The notes: generated by a model not told the origin, from the sequence alone. 64,000 nucleotides of DNA from Nocardia amikacinitolerans NBRC 108937 (GCF_001612615.1 NZ_BDAU01000031.1:62001-126000), one strand, 5' to 3'. Positions 16,490 through 24,695 are shown, counted from the stretch's first letter. A program made the numbers and translations.

Positions 16490-16892
16490 GAGAACGCGTT
16501 CGGGGGTGGACGCACCGCCGAGTTCGGGCCGCTGCCGGCGAAGAGCAACCGTCGGTCCTTCGAGCGGGCGCATCGGCGAAGACGCCGCAGAACTCGAGCC
16601 GAGCCGCGTGATGTGCGGTTCGACACCGGCGACTCGGCGCCCGGGCTGGTGGCACATCGCGCTCGTGACTGGTTCGAACGAGCTTTGCTCGGCGTCGGCA
16701 TCCCGGCCCCGACGGCGCGGCGAGCGGGGCGGCGATCACACCGCGTCCGGACACGGAATTCGACGGCGCCGGGCTGGCCTGGAGCGCGCGAGCGCGCCCT
16801 ATGTGCTCGCCGTCGCGCCGAAGGCCGTCCCGGCGTACGACGACTGCGCCGCGGGCCGCGTGCCGAACAGCCGAGCCGCTACAGTCGAGGGC
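16490..16892. other. 403-bp non-coding gap before folP2
   Basis: No convincing gene. Open frames here are GC-driven and lack ribosome-binding sites or family motifs. In M. tuberculosis fadD6 (Rv1206) stands at this position; no residual acyl-CoA synthetase motif was seen in the frames inspected. A TACAGT box (16880-16885) just before the folP2 ATG is a probable -10 element. Confidence 0.5.
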
Positions 16893-17777
16893 ATGTTCAG
16901 CCCGACCGCCGTACCGCCTCCGACGCTGTGCGGCAAACCGGTGGCGACGGATCGGGCGCTGGTCATGGCGATCGTGAACCGCACCCCCGACTCGTTCTAC
17001 GACCGGGGAGCGACCTTCACCGACGCGGCGGCGATGGACGCGGTCGCCCGCGCCGTCGACGAAGGCGCCGATCTCGTCGACATCGGGGGAGTGAAGGCGG
17101 GGCCGGGCACCGTGGTCGACGCCGCCGAGGAGACGCTCCGGGTGGTGCCGTTCGTCGCCGCGATCCGCGCCGCCTATCCCGAGCTGCTGATCAGCGTCGA
17201 CACCTGGCGATCGGAGGTGGCGCGGGCGGCGGTGGCCGAGGGCGCCGACCTGATCAACGACACCTGGGCGGGCGCCGACCCGGATCTGGTCGCGGTGGCC
17301 GCCGACCTCGGCGTCGGCATCGTGTGCAGTCACACCGGCGGCGCGGTGCCGCGTACCCGCCCGCATCGGGTCCGCTACACCGATGTGGTGAGCGAAGTCA
17401 CCGACACCGTGGTCCGAGCCGCCGAGGACGCGCTCGCCGCGGGGGTGCGCAAGGATTCGATCCTGATCGATCCGACCCATGATTTCGGCAAGAACACCTA
17501 TCACGGGCTCGAACTGTTGCGAGGAGTAGACGTTCTCGTAAATACCGGATGGCCGGTCTTGATGGCGCTGAGCAACAAGGATTTCATCGGGGAGACTCTT
17601 GGTGTCGGTCTCTCCGAACGGCTGGAGGGCACCTTGGCGGCGACAGCGTGGTCCGCCGCCGTCGGCGCCCGAGTCTTCCGCGTCCACGAGGTCGCCGAAA
17701 CCCGGCGCGTCGTGGACATGATCGCCGCGATCCAGGGCATCCGGCCCCCCGCACGAACCCTGCGAGGACTGGTATGA
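16893..17777 (+). CDS. folP2: Dihydropteroate synthase-like protein FolP2
   Basis: A 294-residue TIM-barrel protein of the dihydropteroate synthase family. Motifs are MAIVNRTPDSFYDRG (pterin-loop region), DIGGVKAGPG, ISVDTWRSEVARAA, LINDTWAG and DPTHDFGKNTYH. Compared with true DHPS the pABA/pterin loops are altered (GGVKAGPG instead of the GGESTRPG type). As I recall the literature, the mycobacterial FolP2 paralogue lacks DHPS activity. Its stop overlaps the gpgS start (ATGA), so it probably serves the glucosylglycerate pathway or an unknown pterin role. The ATG at 16893 follows a TACAGT box. Confidence 0.88.
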   Translation: MFSPTAVPPPTLCGKPVATDRALVMAIVNRTPDSFYDRGATFTDAAAMDAVARAVDEGADLVDIGGVKAGPGTVVDAAEETLRVVPFVAAIRAAYPELLISVDTWRSEVARAAVAEGADLINDTWAGADPDLVAVAADLGVGIVCSHTGGAVPRTRPHRVRYTDVVSEVTDTVVRAAEDALAAGVRKDSILIDPTHDFGKNTYHGLELLRGVDVLVNTGWPVLMALSNKDFIGETLGVGLSERLEGTLAATAWSAAVGARVFRVHEVAETRRVVDMIAAIQGIRPPARTLRGLV

Positions 17778-18712
17778 AAATCCAACACCGCGAGTCCGCC
17801 TGGGCAAGCACGAATACCTGGGACACCCCCGAGTGGACGGTCGACGAGCTGGTCGACGCCAAGGGCGGGCGCACCGTGTCGGTGGTGCTGCCCGCGTTGA
17901 ACGAAGAGCGCACGGTCGCCGAGGTGGTGGCCAGCATCCGGCCGCTGCTCGGCACGCTGGTCGACGAGCTGGTCGTGCTCGACTCCGGCTCCACCGACGC
18001 CACCGCCGAACGAGCCCGCGCCGCGGGCGCCGAGGTCATCACCCGCGAGCAGGCGGTGCCCGAACTGGAGCCGCTGCCCGGCAAGGGCGAGGTGCTGTGG
18101 CGCTCGCTGGCGGTCACCGGCGGCGACCTGATCGCGTTCGTCGACTCCGACCTCATCGACCCCGACCCGGCCTTCGTGCCGAAGCTGCTCGGCCCGCTGC
18201 TGCTGAACGACGACATGCACCTGGTCAAGGCCTACTACCGCCGCCCGCTGCGGCAGGGCGGCGCGGTGGACGCGCACGGCGGCGGCCGCGTCACCGAACT
18301 TGTCGCGCGCCCGCTGCTCGCCGCACTGCGCCCGGAGCTCTGCGCGGTGCTGCAACCGCTCAGCGGCGAATACGCGGGCACCCGCGAACTGCTCACCTCG
18401 GTGCCCTTCGCACCCGGCTACGGCGTCGAGATCGGCCTGCTGCTCGACACCTACGACCGCGTCGGCATGTCGGCCATCGGCCAGGTCAACCTGGGCGTGC
18501 GCACCCACCGCAACCGCCCCCTCGGCGACCTCGGCGTGATGAGCCGCCAAATCCTCGGCACCGTCCTCGGCCGCAGCGGAGTCGCCGACTCCGGCGCAGC
18601 CCTCACCCAATTCCCCCTCATCGGAGACGCGTTCACCGCGCACAGCACCGAGGTCTCGCTGACCGACCGGCCCCCGATGAACACCCTGCGCCCCTCTCGA
18701 GCCGCGGCGTAG
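17774..18712 (+). CDS. gpgS: Glucosyl-3-phosphoglycerate synthase
   Basis: A 312-residue GT81-family glycosyltransferase that makes glucosyl-3-phosphoglycerate from NDP-glucose and 3-phosphoglycerate, the first step toward methylglucose lipopolysaccharides. The N-terminal GT-A fold shows SVVLPALNEERTV and DELVVLDSGSTD, the metal-binding DSD in AFVDSDLIDPDP, and downstream QPLSGEYAGTREL and APGYGVEIGLLLDTY. It starts inside the folP2 stop (ATGA overlap), a strong sign of coupled expression. The same neighbour order (Rv1207-Rv1208) is known in M. tuberculosis. Confidence 0.94.
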   Translation: MKIQHRESAWASTNTWDTPEWTVDELVDAKGGRTVSVVLPALNEERTVAEVVASIRPLLGTLVDELVVLDSGSTDATAERARAAGAEVITREQAVPELEPLPGKGEVLWRSLAVTGGDLIAFVDSDLIDPDPAFVPKLLGPLLLNDDMHLVKAYYRRPLRQGGAVDAHGGGRVTELVARPLLAALRPELCAVLQPLSGEYAGTRELLTSVPFAPGYGVEIGLLLDTYDRVGMSAIGQVNLGVRTHRNRPLGDLGVMSRQILGTVLGRSGVADSGAALTQFPLIGDAFTAHSTEVSLTDRPPMNTLRPSRAAA

Positions 18713-18728
18713 GTCTTCGCAGACCTTC

Positions 18729-18768
18729 CGCACGCTTCGCGGAGGCCGCAGCTCCTGTGAAGCGTGCG
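18729..18768. terminator. Hairpin between convergent genes
   Basis: Arms CGCACGCTTC (18729-18738) and GAAGCGTGCG (18759-18768) form a perfect 10-bp stem with a 20-nt GC-rich loop. It lies 17 bp after the gpgS stop and 39 bp before the end of the convergent small membrane gene. There is no U-tract, so it may be a weak bidirectional terminator or just an mRNA 3' end structure. Confidence 0.5.
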
Positions 18769-18807
18769 CCGCTTCGCGAAGTCGGCTTGGGGCCGATGGT
18801 CGCTGTT

Positions 18808-19047
18808 CTAGGGCTGCGTGGGCTCGCTGCGGGGCTGCCCGCTGGTGGCCTCTGCTGCCGCCAGGTCCTCCTCGGTGCGCGAATCGGCCGTTTCCACGCA
18901 GTTCCCGCCCTTCTCGTCGGCTAGGCGGGCCTGGATCGCGGCGACTGTCAGCTGCCCCGAAGAATTCGGACGGCGCAGCACGGCGACGAGCACGCCGACG
19001 GTGACGGCGGCGAAGACGACAAGACCGACGATCACGATGGTGTTCAT
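18808..19047 (-). CDS. Small single-pass membrane protein, unknown function
   Basis: 79 residues: one N-terminal transmembrane helix (NTIVIVGLVVFAAVTVGVLV, residues 2-21), a short basic stop-transfer RRP, then a polar cytosolic tail with TVAAIQARLADEKGG and an acidic C-terminus. The ATG at 19047 is preferred over the longer frame because GGGAGGAC stands just upstream. No family is recognised. It is a free-standing unit, convergent with gpgS, and its upstream region (19155-19200) holds unusual AT-rich repeats that may be its operator. Confidence 0.65.
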   Translation of the reverse strand: MNTIVIVGLVVFAAVTVGVLVAVLRRPNSSGQLTVAAIQARLADEKGGNCVETADSRTEEDLAAAEATSGQPRSEPTQP

Positions 19048-19154
19048 CGCGTCCTCCCGAAACGAGCGCCCGTATTCGCCTCGCGCGCAATCGATCCCCG
19101 AGACGCGCGGCTTTCGACCTTGGAAGACATGGGGCACTCACCTACTCGAACAAA

Positions 19155-19200
19155 TAGTTATCTACTAGCTATCTAAACATCGAGTGGGTATCTGTTACCC
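19155..19200. repeat. TATCT repeats and GGGTA dyad upstream of small membrane gene
   Basis: Two near-identical 10-mers, TAGTTATCTA (19155-19164) and TAGCTATCTA (19166-19175), stand 11 bp apart, about one helical turn. They are followed by the dyad GGGTA-TCTGT-TACCC (19186-19200). The stretch is AT-rich against its surroundings and lies about 110-150 bp upstream of the 19047 start. It resembles a multi-site operator; the regulator is unknown. The interval 19201-19302 shows nothing else. Confidence 0.5.
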
Positions 19201-19302
19201 GCAGGGTCGCGTGACATGCGACACACTGCGGAAATAGCCGGGCATTCCGCGCAAACCCGGCACGCGACAAGGAAAGCGGCGGTCTTCAGCTATCGATCCG
19301 CA

Positions 19303-20160
19303 TCACCGTCGCGGGCGGGCGCCGATGGGGCGGGGGTCGGCGTCGTGCCGGTAGACGGGCGTGAGCAGATCGACGTCGACGGGCTCGCCGGTGGTTCGGT
19401 CGTAGCGCACCGCGATGAGCACCGAGAACAGGTGGTTGGCAGCGCGCTCGTGCAGGGTGGCTAGGCGGGTGGCGAGCAGCCGTACCGCGCCGAGCGATCC
19501 GGGCGGATGCAGTCCGTCGATGATCAAACACGTTCCTCGGCCGTCGGGCCGGGGCAGGCGGGCCAGATACGCGATGTCGTGTGGTTCCGGACCGCCAGGG
19601 CGGTACACGCGCCGAGCGGCCCTGTCCTCGATGCCGCGGCGCGCGTCGCCCGCCCTTGCCACCGCGCGGCGCAGCCGGGGATCGGCGGCGATGAGTTGTC
19701 GCACGCTGGGGGACAATTCGGGTCCGCCGACGACGATCAGCCCGTCCCGGTTCAGGTCCACCGGCCTGCCCGGCAGGAACCGTTCGATCGACGCGGCGAA
19801 CCCCAGCTCGTGCAGCAGCTCGACAAGCCGCTGTGCCGCACCGGGATCCGGCGCGCCGAGCACCCGGCCCGCGCGCACCTCCGGGACGAGCACGGTGAGC
19901 GTCCCGTGTCCGAAGAACAGCCCTTCCGGAGCCGGGCCTTGGGTACTCACCTGATGGATGCGGGCGCGGGAAAGACCCGCCGCCGCACCGATTCTGGCGA
20001 AGGTCCACCCCTCGGCGTGAAGTTCCCGGATGACCGCCCTGCGGATCCTGGTGAGTTCGTTGATCGTCTGCTGCGCCGCCGCCACCCCGTCGGTGGCCGC
20101 CTTGAGTCTCTCGACCTTGTCCTCGATTGCGAAGACTCGCGCCACGTCATCGGCCGACAT
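19303..20160 (-). CDS. HTH protein with uncharacterised C-terminal domain
   Basis: 285 residues. The first 70 carry a helical segment (IEDKVERLKAATDGVAAAQQ) and a helix-turn-helix resembling sigma region 4 or RepA-type HTHs (GWTFARIGAAAGLSRARIHQ). The remaining 200 residues form an alpha/beta domain with RDGLIVVGGPELSPSVRQL, DIAYLARLPRPDGRGTCLII and DGLHPPGSLGAVRLL, which I recall from other actinobacterial proteins but cannot assign. The arrangement suggests a DNA-binding protein with a sensing or catalytic-like module. No partner gene adjoins. The ATG at 20160 is the natural start. Confidence 0.7.
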   Translation of the reverse strand: MSADDVARVFAIEDKVERLKAATDGVAAAQQTINELTRIRRAVIRELHAEGWTFARIGAAAGLSRARIHQVSTQGPAPEGLFFGHGTLTVLVPEVRAGRVLGAPDPGAAQRLVELLHELGFAASIERFLPGRPVDLNRDGLIVVGGPELSPSVRQLIAADPRLRRAVARAGDARRGIEDRAARRVYRPGGPEPHDIAYLARLPRPDGRGTCLIIDGLHPPGSLGAVRLLATRLATLHERAANHLFSVLIAVRYDRTTGEPVDVDLLTPVYRHDADPRPIGARPRR

Positions 20161-20285
20161 GTGCGAAGTCTAGACAGCTCGACAGCCTCGCGGGTCTAGT
20201 CTCGTTGACATCGGGTACTACCAAACAGCCCAGTCTGTTTCGGCGCCACGGCGTTTCGCGCGGACTCGCCGGGCGAAACGCCCGA

Positions 20286-20702
20286 TCAGGTGGCGTCGGA
20301 GTCGATCGGCGGACGTTCGTTGCGCTCCAACGGTTTTTCCAGCTTGGGCATCGGATAGTCCGGCATGCCACTGCTCGTGCCGTACAGATCGTCCTTGGTG
20401 GGCACGGCCTTCTCCAGGTTGCGCAGCACCGAATCGTCGCCGTTCAGCAGGTGCTTGGTGACCATCGAGCGCGGCGTCATCCCGCGCAGCTCGTTCAGGT
20501 CGGCCAGCGGCTTGCGCAGATCCTCGAAATCAGGGCCGAGTTCGTCCTTGAGCTGCGCCGTCGCTCCGCTGGCGTAGTCGCGGACCTTGCGGAGGGAATC
20601 GATGGTCCAGCGCACGGCACCGGGCAGACGCTCCGGGCCGAGGATGACGAGGGCGGCGACGAGCAGAATCATCATCTCGGGCCAGCCGATGTTGCTGAAC
20701 AC
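20286..20702 (-). CDS. tatB: Twin-arginine translocase subunit TatB
   Basis: 138 residues. The start is MFSNIGWPEMMILLVAALVI, one transmembrane helix, followed by the hinge LGPERLPGAVRW and an amphipathic helix (TIDSLRKVRDYASGA), which is the TatA/B fold. The N-terminal glutamate and the GPERLP motif favour TatB over TatA. TatB forms the substrate receptor with TatC; tatC is not in the window. It follows htrA by 33 bp, the sigE-rseA-htrA-tatB order of mycobacteria, so Tat export is tied to the envelope stress group. Confidence 0.93.
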   Translation of the reverse strand: MFSNIGWPEMMILLVAALVILGPERLPGAVRWTIDSLRKVRDYASGATAQLKDELGPDFEDLRKPLADLNELRGMTPRSMVTKHLLNGDDSVLRNLEKAVPTKDDLYGTSSGMPDYPMPKLEKPLERNERPPIDSDAT

Positions 20703-20735
20703 GAATCCAGGCTACCTGTGCATCGGACCAGCGGT

Positions 20736-22298
20736 TCAGTCGGATTCCAACGTCACAGGCACGTCCACCTGCCTGCCATCGCGGATCAACTGCACGTTCA
20801 CCGTCTCACCGATCTCGCGGGACTGCACCGCGACGGTCAGCTCCTCCGGTCCGGTGACCTCCCGATCGCCGACCCGCACGATCACGTCGCCCTCGACGAT
20901 CCCCGCCTTCGCCGCGGGACCGTTCGGCGCGACGTCGGCCACCGCGGCGCCGCTCATCACCTCGTTGGCGACGGTCTTGGTGCGCGCCGAGATGCCGATC
21001 ACGGGGTGGTTCATCTTGCCGGTCTGGATCAGGCTCTGCGCGACCTCGGTCATGGTGTCGACCGGGATGGCGAAGCCGAGGCCGACCGAGCCGCCCGTCT
21101 CGCTGCGGATGGCGGTGTTGATGCCGACGACCTGGCCGCTCATGTCCACAAGCGCGCCGCCGGAGTTGCCGGGGTTGATCGCGGCGTCGGTCTGCACGGC
21201 GTCGATCACGGCGTTCGTGTCGCTGCCCTCGCCGGACAGCTTCACCGGCCGGTGCAGCGCGCTGACGATGCCGGAGGTGACGGTCTTGCTCAGACCGAGC
21301 GGTGAACCGACGGCCAGCACGTCGTCGCCGACCTGAACGTCTTCGGACTTGCCGAGCTTGGCGACCGTGAGGTTCTTGACGTCGACCTTGAGCACGGCGA
21401 GATCGGTCTTGGGATCGCGGCCGACGATGTTCGCGGGCACCCGGCTGCCGTCGGAAAAGGTGACCTGGATCGCGGCCCGGTCGCTCTTGTCCTGGGCGGC
21501 CATCGAGATGACGTGGTTGTTGGTCACCACATAGCCCGCGCCGTCGATGACGACGCCCGAGCCGGTGGCGCCGTTGTCGCCGACGGTGACCCGGATGGAG
21601 ACCACCGAGGGCAGCACCGCGTTGGCGACCTGGGCGATCTGACCGTGCGGACGCTCGATGTCGTCGCTCTGCTCCAGGGTGACCTTGCGCGAGGTCAGAT
21701 TGGTGGTCTGCTCGGCGGTGAGCCTGCCGACCAGACCGCCGAGCACGCCGATGCCGAGCGCGATCGCGGCGAGCAGGGCCAGCGCCTTCGGCGCGACCCG
21801 AGACCCGAACAGCACCTCGCGCGCGCTCAGCTTGCGGGACCGAGGCAGCGGCTCCGGCTCCGGCGTCGGCACGGCGGGCGCGCCGAGGCGGGCGCCCGCG
21901 GTCGGATCACGCCAGGGGTCGGCGGGGCCTGCGGGCGCCGGAGCGTGCTCGACGGCGTCGGGATCGCGCTGGAGCAGCTCGTCGGAGCCCTCCGGCCTGC
22001 CGAACGCCTCGGCCAGCACCGCGTCGGGCGGCCGGTTCTGCAACTCGGGGCCGAGCGCGGGCGCGCCGGAATCCGCGCGCGGCGGGGTGTATTCGGCGAA
22101 GGAACCGGACGTGCCCGCAGGGCGCCGGAAGGCGCGGGCGGTGTGCGTGTCGACATGGGGCCGGACGACCGGCCGCGGACCGAGCACGGGCGCGTCCGAC
22201 GGCCTCAGGTTCCCCCTGTTGGCCGCCGAATCGGAGGTGTCACTGGCGGTGGGCCGCGAGTCCGACACAGATCCGGTGTTCGTCGATTCGGTGGTCAC
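20736..22298 (-). CDS. htrA: Membrane-anchored HtrA-type serine protease
   Basis: 520 residues: a long Pro/Ala/Arg-rich cytosolic N-terminus of about 165 residues, one transmembrane helix (LALLAAIALGIGVLGGLVG), then a trypsin-like domain with the triad His in VTNNHVIS, Asp in KTDLAVLKV and Ser in NPGNSGGALVD, and a C-terminal PDZ domain (GPAAKAGIVEGDVIVRVGDR). It is a periplasm-side quality-control protease of the DegP/HtrA family. The GTG at 22298 begins 10 bp after the rseA stop. The SigE-RseA-HtrA grouping suggests it belongs to the envelope stress regulon and may process cell-wall or regulatory substrates. Confidence 0.94.
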   Translation of the reverse strand: MTTESTNTGSVSDSRPTASDTSDSAANRGNLRPSDAPVLGPRPVVRPHVDTHTARAFRRPAGTSGSFAEYTPPRADSGAPALGPELQNRPPDAVLAEAFGRPEGSDELLQRDPDAVEHAPAPAGPADPWRDPTAGARLGAPAVPTPEPEPLPRSRKLSAREVLFGSRVAPKALALLAAIALGIGVLGGLVGRLTAEQTTNLTSRKVTLEQSDDIERPHGQIAQVANAVLPSVVSIRVTVGDNGATGSGVVIDGAGYVVTNNHVISMAAQDKSDRAAIQVTFSDGSRVPANIVGRDPKTDLAVLKVDVKNLTVAKLGKSEDVQVGDDVLAVGSPLGLSKTVTSGIVSALHRPVKLSGEGSDTNAVIDAVQTDAAINPGNSGGALVDMSGQVVGINTAIRSETGGSVGLGFAIPVDTMTEVAQSLIQTGKMNHPVIGISARTKTVANEVMSGAAVADVAPNGPAAKAGIVEGDVIVRVGDREVTGPEELTVAVQSREIGETVNVQLIRDGRQVDVPVTLESD

Positions 22299-22308
22299 GC
22301 GCCAAACT

Positions 22309-22728
22309 CTACTTGCGCCACCACGTGGTCCACCGGGTCGCGGTGAACGAATCCGGCAGAAAACCGAAAACTGCCTCGTTGCGGGCGTTCCCGGACGGAC
22401 GGCCAGGATTGTTCGACGCGCCGCCTGGCAACTCGGCGAGCGGAATACGGGTCAGGCTGTCGTGCAACCCGGTGGGGACCGAGATGGGTCCGGACTGGCG
22501 CAGCGCGATCCGCGCCTGCTGCTGGGCGTCCACCTCGGCGGCGCACTCCGGGCAGACCGAAAGATGCTGGGCGGCGCGCAGATAGGCGTTCATGCGCAGC
22601 TCGCCGTCGACGTAGGCGACGATCGCCTCGCTGGCCAGATGTTCGGTGGGCGCGAAGCGCGGTGACCTGCCTGGCGTTCGTCGGTCCCCCCGCGCGGGAC
22701 GACCGGACGTGCTGGACTCGCCACTCAT
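22309..22728 (-). CDS. rseA: Anti-sigma-E factor RseA
   Basis: A 139-residue zinc-associated anti-sigma (ZAS) protein. The ZAS motif H-x3-C-x2-C is present in QHLSVCPECAAEVDAQQQAR. The preceding helix (EAIVAYVDGELRMNAYLRAA) binds the sigma factor. No transmembrane segment is visible, as in the soluble mycobacterial RseA, which is redox-sensitive through these cysteines. The ATG at 22728 is chosen because GGAAGGGTGAG lies upstream; the open frame further upstream overlaps sigE and has no motifs. It lies 58 bp after sigE and is its expected antagonist. Confidence 0.9.
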   Translation of the reverse strand: MSGESSTSGRPARGDRRTPGRSPRFAPTEHLASEAIVAYVDGELRMNAYLRAAQHLSVCPECAAEVDAQQQARIALRQSGPISVPTGLHDSLTRIPLAELPGGASNNPGRPSGNARNEAVFGFLPDSFTATRWTTWWRK

Positions 22729-22786
22729 GCGGTGCTCACCCTTCCAACGACATCCTCTGGCCCGGGCATCGCCGGGGCCCGGCGAA

Positions 22787-23470
22787 TCACCCGATGTTCG
22801 CGTCAGCGGCCAACCGCTGCTGAGATCCATTATGCGCAAGGTGCTCGCGCAGTGCCTGGCGGCCGCGGTGGATCCGGCTGCGCACGGTGCCAAGCTTCAC
22901 GCCGAGCGTAGCGCCGATCTCCTCGTACGACAGACCCTCGATGTCACACAGCACGACGGCGGCGCGGAACTCCGGCGCCAGCGCGTCCAGCGCGGATTGC
23001 AGGTCGGGATCCAGGCGCGCGTCGTGATAGGCCTGCTCGGGGCCGGGACCCTCGGCGGGCACCCGGTCGTAGTCCTCGGGCAGCGCCTCCATGCGGATGC
23101 GGTTACGACGACGCACCATGTCAAGGAACAGGTTGGTAGTGATGCGGTGCAGCCAGCCCTCGAAGGTGCCGGGCTGATAGTTCGACAGCGAGCGGAACAC
23201 GCGGATGAAGGTCTCCTGGGTGAGATCCTCGGCGTCCTGCGCGTCGCCGGAAAGACGGTAGGCCAGCCGGTAGACCCGGTCGGCGTGTTCGCGGACCAGT
23301 TCGTCCCAGGACGGCATCACCGAGCGATCGCCCGTCGCGTCGAACGCGGCGGTGCCGGTCAGTTCGACATCGAAGTCCTCGGCCTGGTCGGCCTCGAACG
23401 GCATGATGTGGTCGGGGAGGGTGGCGTACTCGGAGTGCCCATGCGGAGCCGCAAACGAACCTTTGACCAT
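22787..23470 (-). CDS. sigE: ECF sigma factor SigE
   Basis: A 227-residue ECF sigma factor. Region 2 (VREHADRVYRLAYRLSGDAQ, then DAEDLTQETFIRVFRSLSNY) and region 4 (FRAAVVLCDIEGLSYEEIGA, LGVKLGTVRSRIHRGR) are complete. The N-terminal extension of about 55 residues is typical of SigE in this lineage. It directs transcription of envelope stress genes and is held by RseA, encoded next. The start is the ATG at 23470; AGGAGG lies 13 nt upstream, slightly far, and an internal ATG at MPFEAD (23404) is an alternative. An ECF-like promoter is seen upstream (23554-23580). Confidence 0.94.
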   Translation of the reverse strand: MVKGSFAAPHGHSEYATLPDHIMPFEADQAEDFDVELTGTAAFDATGDRSVMPSWDELVREHADRVYRLAYRLSGDAQDAEDLTQETFIRVFRSLSNYQPGTFEGWLHRITTNLFLDMVRRRNRIRMEALPEDYDRVPAEGPGPEQAYHDARLDPDLQSALDALAPEFRAAVVLCDIEGLSYEEIGATLGVKLGTVRSRIHRGRQALREHLAHNGSQQRLAADANIG

Positions 23471-23553
23471 GTGGATGGGGCTACCTCCTGCTCGGGACCG
23501 TAAACTCGGGACTCCCGTTCGGTCCGGATCTCGGACCGTCGCGTACGGAATAC

Positions 23554-23580
23554 AACCGACTACCCGTATGTCGTTGTTCC
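23554..23580 (-). promoter_or_regulatory. sigE: ECF-type promoter upstream of sigE
   Basis: On the minus strand GGAAC (23576-23580) and CGGTT (23554-23558) are 17 bp apart, matching the GGAAC-N16/17-CGTT pattern of SigE/SigH-type promoters, 84 bp before the sigE start. It suggests self-activation or activation by another ECF factor; mycobacterial sigE is known to have a stress promoter of this class. Confidence 0.5.
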
Positions 23581-23745
23581 CGCGTCCCGCGTATCGCGGT
23601 CGGCTGGTCTTGCGTGCCCTTACTCTTTCCTGTCCCGATATGGCGGGGATATGGAGATCCTGAGGGACTCCTGAGAAAACCGATCCGCCGAGAAAGCGTG
23701 TTGTCGGAACGCCGAGACAACGCGCGCCGCATTAGCCTCTTAGGC

Positions 23746-24378
23746 GTGGCATCGAACCTGGAGCGAAATCTCTCCTACGTGGAAGAATCCGTCGTGGAGG
23801 ACGAGATCCTCGTCAGCGCGCGCGAGCGGGCCACCGAGCTGGGCGCGGCACCGGTGCCGCCGTCGGTCGGTGCGCTGCTGAGCATGTACGCCCAGCTGCT
23901 CGGTGCGCGCGCGGTCGTCGAGGTCGGGACCGGCGCGGGCATCAGCGGGCTGTGGCTGCTCGACGGCATGCGCGAGGACGGCACGCTGACCACGATCGAT
24001 TCCGAGCCGGAGCATCAGCGCGCGGCCAAGGAGGCGTTCCGCACCGCCGACATCCCGCCCGCCCGCACAAGGCTGATCAACGGGCGCGCGCTCGACGTGC
24101 TGCCCCGCCTCGCCGACGGCGCCTACGATCTGGTCTTCATCGATGCCGCTCCACTGGAGCACCCGCAGTACGTCGCGCAGGCGGTGCGGCTACTGCGCGA
24201 CGGTGGCGCCATCATCCTGCACAACGCGCTGCTCGGCGGCCGCGTCCCCGACCCGAGTCAACGCGATCCCGCCACCCAGGCGGTGCGCGCCGCGACCCGC
24301 GCCATCGCCGAGGACCCCGAACTCACCTGCGTGCTGATCCCCGTCGGCGACGGATTGCTCTGCGCCTCACGGGGTTAG
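23746..24378 (+). CDS. O-methyltransferase (Rv1220c-like)
   Basis: A 210-residue SAM-dependent class I methyltransferase of the catechol/caffeoyl-CoA O-methyltransferase-like family. Motif I is VVEVGTGAGISGLWLL, the acidic SAM contact is TTIDSEPEHQ, and the metal-binding region is DLVFIDAAPLEH followed by LHNALLGGRV. The GTG at 23746 is chosen for the conserved N-terminus SNLERNLSYVEES; the longer frame starts upstream without motifs. It is divergent from sigE, as Rv1220c is next to sigE (Rv1221). The substrate is unknown. Confidence 0.9.
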   Translation: MASNLERNLSYVEESVVEDEILVSARERATELGAAPVPPSVGALLSMYAQLLGARAVVEVGTGAGISGLWLLDGMREDGTLTTIDSEPEHQRAAKEAFRTADIPPARTRLINGRALDVLPRLADGAYDLVFIDAAPLEHPQYVAQAVRLLRDGGAIILHNALLGGRVPDPSQRDPATQAVRAATRAIAEDPELTCVLIPVGDGLLCASRG

Positions 24379-24497
24379 GCGTACCCGCGTTCGCTCCGGC
24401 CATGCGCGTTTTGCGTACCTCTGCGGTCGCTCCGGCCATGCGCATCTTGCGTACCTCCGCGTTCGCTCCGGCCATGCGCGTTTTGCGTACCTCCGCA
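24379..24497. repeat. 36-bp imperfect tandem repeat
   Basis: About three and a half copies of a unit beginning GCGTACCTCCGCGTTCGCTC and ending GGCCATGCGCGTTTT start at 24379, 24413, 24449 and 24485. The first copy is 34 bp, the next two 36 bp, and the last is cut after about 13 bp. It begins directly after the O-methyltransferase stop codon. Because 36 is a multiple of three, spurious repetitive frames appear on the minus strand. The rest of the gap to 24695 shows no gene. Confidence 0.85.
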
Positions 24498-24695
24498 TTC
24501 GGATTGTCGCCGTGTCCGATACGGCCGCTGACCGGATCGGAAAGCGCCTCGGCGGTAGGACGGTTGACATTCGCTGATTCGCCGCGCCGACTCCGGGTAA
24601 CCGACGACCAGCCGGGGTGCGGGCGACCCCGTTCGACAGTCGTGCGAATCGTGCCGTAAAAACCCCGGCGCCGCAAGCGAATTCGGAGGTGTGCG

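Noticed and set aside
16613..17482. 289-residue open frame over the gap and folP2
   Set aside because: Arg-rich translation without any family motif; overlaps the true folP2 frame.
18721..18790. Second hairpin candidate CGCTTCGCG/GCTTCGCGAAG near the gpgS end
   Set aside because: The alternative pairing is shorter than the 10-bp stem at 18729-18768 and overlaps it.
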